DNA of 8,139 nucleotides from an uncultured Bacilli bacterium (GTDB lineage: Bacteria; Bacillota_I; Bacilli_A; RF39; UBA660). This document shows positions 5,602-8,139 of the stretch, in pieces. Location of the stretch: NCBI GenBank assembly GCA_934101235.1, contig CAKORH010000037.1, forward strand, positions 1 through 8,139, given 5' to 3'. Below the pieces are notes generated by a model. The model did not search any database. It worked only from the letters and a program-made list of their open reading frames with translations, and was not told the DNA's origin. Position 1 is the first letter of the stretch; the number at the start of each line of letters is the position of its first letter. The position numbers and the translations under genes were made by a program.

Positions 5602-8139
5602 TAAACATCACCAGCCTTTATTTTTTTATAAAGTAAGTCTTCGTATTTAGTATCTACAACATATGGATTTCCGTATGTTCCATTTCCATTTCCATAAATA
5701 ATTGTGTCATTATTTAAGTTTATAACTGGCCTCAATACAATATTTGAATCTCCATCGTATGAGGATATTTGTGATGAACTTCGTTTAATGTTAGTATAAC
5801 TGAATATATTATAGTTTACAGCAGCATGATAATAGCCACCACTTGATGAACAATCTAACTTACCCGATAAGCATGCTCCCCATTCTTCAGGTGTAGTTAC
5901 TGCATGATCTTCTCCAGCTGAATCTGTATACCAGGTACTACCTAAGTATGACTCACTATTTTCATATATACTTGATGTAAACATACTGTTTTTATTATAA
6001 GGCGTCATTGTCCAAAAAGATTTACTATATTTTAAATAATAATTGCTATTTACAGCATCATAACTTGCTCCTGCAAATGCTAGTTCATCGGCTGTAATTA
6101 GTCCTATTTTTTCATAATATTTTCCACCGTATTTGCTATTTTTGTTGCATTTGAATGTTGGAGTTCTATTAGAACTTGAACTTGCAAGTCTATTATATGA
6201 ATTATATGAAGGACCATAATAACTACTAGTTGATGAATTAGTTGTATCATTACAGAATGTTGATGAAGTAATAAAATTATCATAACCTGTTAAAGCTGAT
6301 TTATACCATTCTTCTAATTTATTTTTCGCATTAGAATTTGATTTTTGTGAATTTGAATAACTTGGTATTGGTGTTATATAAGTTTGATATTCATAATTCG
6401 ATGACCAAATAGAACAATTTAGGCAATCAATAAATTTATACATTTTACTATAAGAATAATCTCTGTTATTATTTTTTAAAGTATAATAGTTTTTATAAGT
6501 ACTATAATTACTTGAACTTAATTTTATATTACATTTTATTGTTCCTGATAATTTATAATAACCTTTTTCTATTTTATAGTCTGAACCATAGCAATAATCA
6601 GAACTATCTATATAAGATAATTTATTTAAACTCGCTGTATCATATTCATATATATAGTTCCTTTTATAATCATATCTACTGTCTAATTTATACATTTTAT
6701 ATGATGTAGCTGTTTTTGAAGTTTGATTTAGTGTGTATAAATTTATAAATTTTTTATAGTAATTATCATATGTAATTTTATCACAAAATATATCGCCACT
6801 TAATTTATATGTATTTTGAAGTTTGTCATATGTAAACGAATTTGAATAACAAAACTTACTATTATAATCAATGTTTGCTCTTTTAGGTGCTGTATCTTTT
6901 GTAATTAATGGATAGTATGTAATATTACCAAATGTATAACCAGTATAATATTCTAAATTATCATAATCATACCAATTACTTCCACCAATATCACCTTCAA
7001 GAATTAGCCTTATTGAACCATTACCATTAATTCTAACTATTCTCCATAATAATTCTGCAAAAGATACATAATTATTTTCTATATTTCCTCTATAAAAGTA
7101 TGTTATTCCATCATCATCATAATCATAATAATATCCATCATCAAATTCGATCGCTGTATTACTATATTCTATACCCCTAAAATATGTATCTTTAGTTTCT
7201 TCTTCTAATTTATACATTGTAACATTTTCTGTATCTTTGTTTTCAGATAATAATGTATATTTGTTAATAAAGAACGTATCATTTGCAATGTATTTTTTAC
7301 ATTCTATAGTTCCAGCCAATTTATATTCTCGTGTATCATTATTATAAATATAATCTGTCCCATAACAATATTTACTTGATGAATATATATAAATTGAATC
7401 TCTAGGTTTATTGGATGATTTAAATCTTATTGCATATGGTGTAATGTTATTATAATTTAATATTTTTGCTGCTTCTCTATTACTTATTCCTATTTTATCT
7501 CTTAAATAATCTACTTTATATTGTGGTTTTTGTATATTGGAATAATTATTAACATCATAGTAAATAGTATCAATTATATTATTTTCTGTGTTTTTTACAT
7601 TTTCTAAAGTTACATATACATAATTATTTTCATTATTGAATCTATTTAAATCTATATAATGTGTATTATCACATGTATTTTCACTAAATTTTATATAGTA
7701 TTTTTTAGCATACTCTAAAGGATTTGTCTCATCGTTATTTTTTGTGATAGCTACGCCATCTTCATCAGTTAATGTGAATGCTTCGTCATCATATCTATCA
7801 TCGATAAATTCATCTAAACCATTTTTCTCGGCTATTTTTACTTTTGCTTTTTTACTTGAGTTTTCATTTGGATTATTTCCACATAGATATAGTGTGACTT
7901 CTTTATTCCAATTATCTTTTATTTCTTTTTGCCATGATAAATAATAACTTAATCCTTGACAATTGTTATTATCTTTTTCTTGTTTTAATGAACCATTAAG
8001 TACTAAAACATAATATTTTTCTGCATCTGATTTAGTAATATTATTACCTTTGTCATTTTCTTCTTTAACTAACTTATCTATTGTCTCATCTTCAAGAAAC
8101 CCTTCACTAATTAATTTAGTTAATTTTATTTCAACACCT
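5601..8139 (-). CDS. Large Tyr-rich WRI/VRPVIN repeat protein, N-terminus off window
   Basis: This is the upstream paralogue of the 805-aa protein. The frame has no stop from 5604 to the window edge (last full codon 8136-8138), so at least 845 residues belong to it and the start lies beyond the window. The TTG at 7317-7319 has no ribosome site and falls inside a repeat module, so it is not the start. Counting visible residues from the edge: 1-250 are unique and polar, opening with KLTKLISEGFLEDETIDKLV, which reminds me of the stretch after the helix of prepilin-like proteins (weak inference). Module 1 is at 255-310. The acidic DYDDDG precedes TYFYRG (346-351), then WRIVRI (365-370) and GSIRLILEGDIG (374-385). 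Modules 2 and 3 are at 428-484 and 513-569. STFCNDT (626-632), TPTFKC, GLITADELAFAGAS, WTMTP, LRPVINL (802-808) and GTYGNPYVV follow. Any signal peptide is unseen. Its stop shares an A with the next start. Confidence 0.87.
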   Translation of the reverse strand, partial: GVEIKLTKLISEGFLEDETIDKLVKEENDKGNNITKSDAEKYYVLVLNGSLKQEKDNNNCQGLSYYLSWQKEIKDNWNKEVTLYLCGNNPNENSSKKAKVKIAEKNGLDEFIDDRYDDEAFTLTDEDGVAITKNNDETNPLEYAKKYYIKFSENTCDNTHYIDLNRFNNENNYVYVTLENVKNTENNIIDTIYYDVNNYSNIQKPQYKVDYLRDKIGISNREAAKILNYNNITPYAIRFKSSNKPRDSIYIYSSSKYCYGTDYIYNNDTREYKLAGTIECKKYIANDTFFINKYTLLSENKDTENVTMYKLEEETKDTYFRGIEYSNTAIEFDDGYYYDYDDDGITYFYRGNIENNYVSFAELLWRIVRINGNGSIRLILEGDIGGSNWYDYDNLEYYTGYTFGNITYYPLITKDTAPKRANIDYNSKFCYSNSFTYDKLQNTYKLSGDIFCDKITYDNYYKKFINLYTLNQTSKTATSYKMYKLDSRYDYKRNYIYEYDTASLNKLSYIDSSDYCYGSDYKIEKGYYKLSGTIKCNIKLSSSNYSTYKNYYTLKNNNRDYSYSKMYKFIDCLNCSIWSSNYEYQTYITPIPSYSNSQKSNSNAKNKLEEWYKSALTGYDNFITSSTFCNDTTNSSTSSYYGPSYNSYNRLASSSSNRTPTFKCNKNSKYGGKYYEKIGLITADELAFAGASYDAVNSNYYLKYSKSFWTMTPYNKNSMFTSSIYENSESYLGSTWYTDSAGEDHAVTTPEEWGACLSGKLDCSSSGGYYHAAVNYNIFSYTNIKRSSSQISSYDGDSNIVLRPVINLNNDTIIYGNGNGTYGNPYVVDTKYEDLLYKKIKAGDV
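6432..6602 (-). repeat. Tyr-rich module 3 of the upstream paralogue (cysteine pair)
   Basis: Visible residues 513-569 read DYCYGSDYKIEKGYYKLSG, TIKC, KNYYTLKN and SKMYKF. Both module cysteines are present. It is followed closely by DCLNC, an extra Cys pair not seen in the other modules. Confidence 0.75.
6687..6857 (-). repeat. Tyr-rich module 2 of the upstream paralogue (cysteine pair)
   Basis: Visible residues 428-484 read KFCYSNSFTYDKLQNTYKL, SGDIFC, INLYTLNQ and YKMYKL. It is the positional counterpart of module B in the 805-aa protein, inserted after the YYTGY(T/A)(F/Y)GNI motif. Confidence 0.78.
7209..7376 (-). repeat. Tyr-rich module 1 of the upstream paralogue (cysteine pair)
   Basis: Visible residues 255-310 read KYCYGTDYIYNNDTREYKL, AGTIEC, NKYTLLSEN and VTMYKL. 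It lies before the core, the positional counterpart of module A in the 805-aa protein, but keeps both cysteines. Confidence 0.75.

Noticed and set aside
6512..6709. Plus-strand open frame of Tyr/Leu/Asn
   Set aside because: It is a mirror of the Tyr-rich codons of the minus-strand giant gene.
5601..7319. A 572-residue gene starting at the TTG at 7317-7319
   Set aside because: The frame is open far upstream with matching repeat sequence, and no ribosome binding site precedes the TTG.
7744..7944. Plus-strand open frame rich in Ser/Phe
   Set aside because: It is antisense to the N-terminal part of the partial giant gene, which reads through the whole interval.

Overview
The window is a very AT-rich stretch (visibly well under one-third G+C) from a low-GC Firmicute-type bacterium. 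Trp codons are TGG and TGA is not read through in any real gene, so a mycoplasma-type code is not indicated. Shine-Dalgarno sites are strong (AAAGGAG, GGAGGA, GGAGGT). A cotJ spore-coat operon, a UPF0316/DUF2179 membrane protein, and large Tyr/Asn/Ser-rich secreted proteins of a type I associate with uncultured gut Bacilli (RF39/Mollicutes-like lineages) together suggest a gut Bacilli or Erysipelotrichia-like organism. The lineage is inference only.

Layout. 15-464 (-) is a small, highly charged coiled-coil protein of unknown function with a well-placed sigma-A-like promoter at 500-528. 529-1020 has no intact gene; it holds one possible decayed reading frame (754-993) and a short palindrome. 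1039-2584 (-) is a three-gene cluster: a five-helix CmpB-type membrane protein, a CotJB that seems to carry a CotJA-like N-terminal part, and CotJC, the manganese-catalase-like coat protein. cotJB and cotJC overlap by 8 nt, and a hairpin straddles the cotJC stop. 2645-3133 (+) is a UPF0316 (DUF5698/DUF2179) membrane protein transcribed divergently. It converges on the next gene across a perfect 13-bp inverted repeat that should terminate both strands.

3184-8139 (-) is the most unusual part: two giant tandem paralogues, joined by a TAATG stop/start overlap. The downstream one is complete (805 aa, Sec signal peptide). The upstream one is open to the window edge (at least 845 aa visible). Both share a core of ordered motifs (TYFYRG, WRI.RI, DGSIR.IL.GDIG, STFCNDT, TPTF.C, G.ITADE..FAGAS, WTMT, VRPVIN, GTYGNPY). 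Both also carry about 55-residue Tyr-rich modules, several of them nested inside that core, in which a pair of cysteines is present or absent together. I know of no assigned function. The architecture suggests disulphide-stabilised, secreted or surface proteins, possibly with a C-type-lectin-like C-terminal fold. This pair is the best candidate for an undescribed system.
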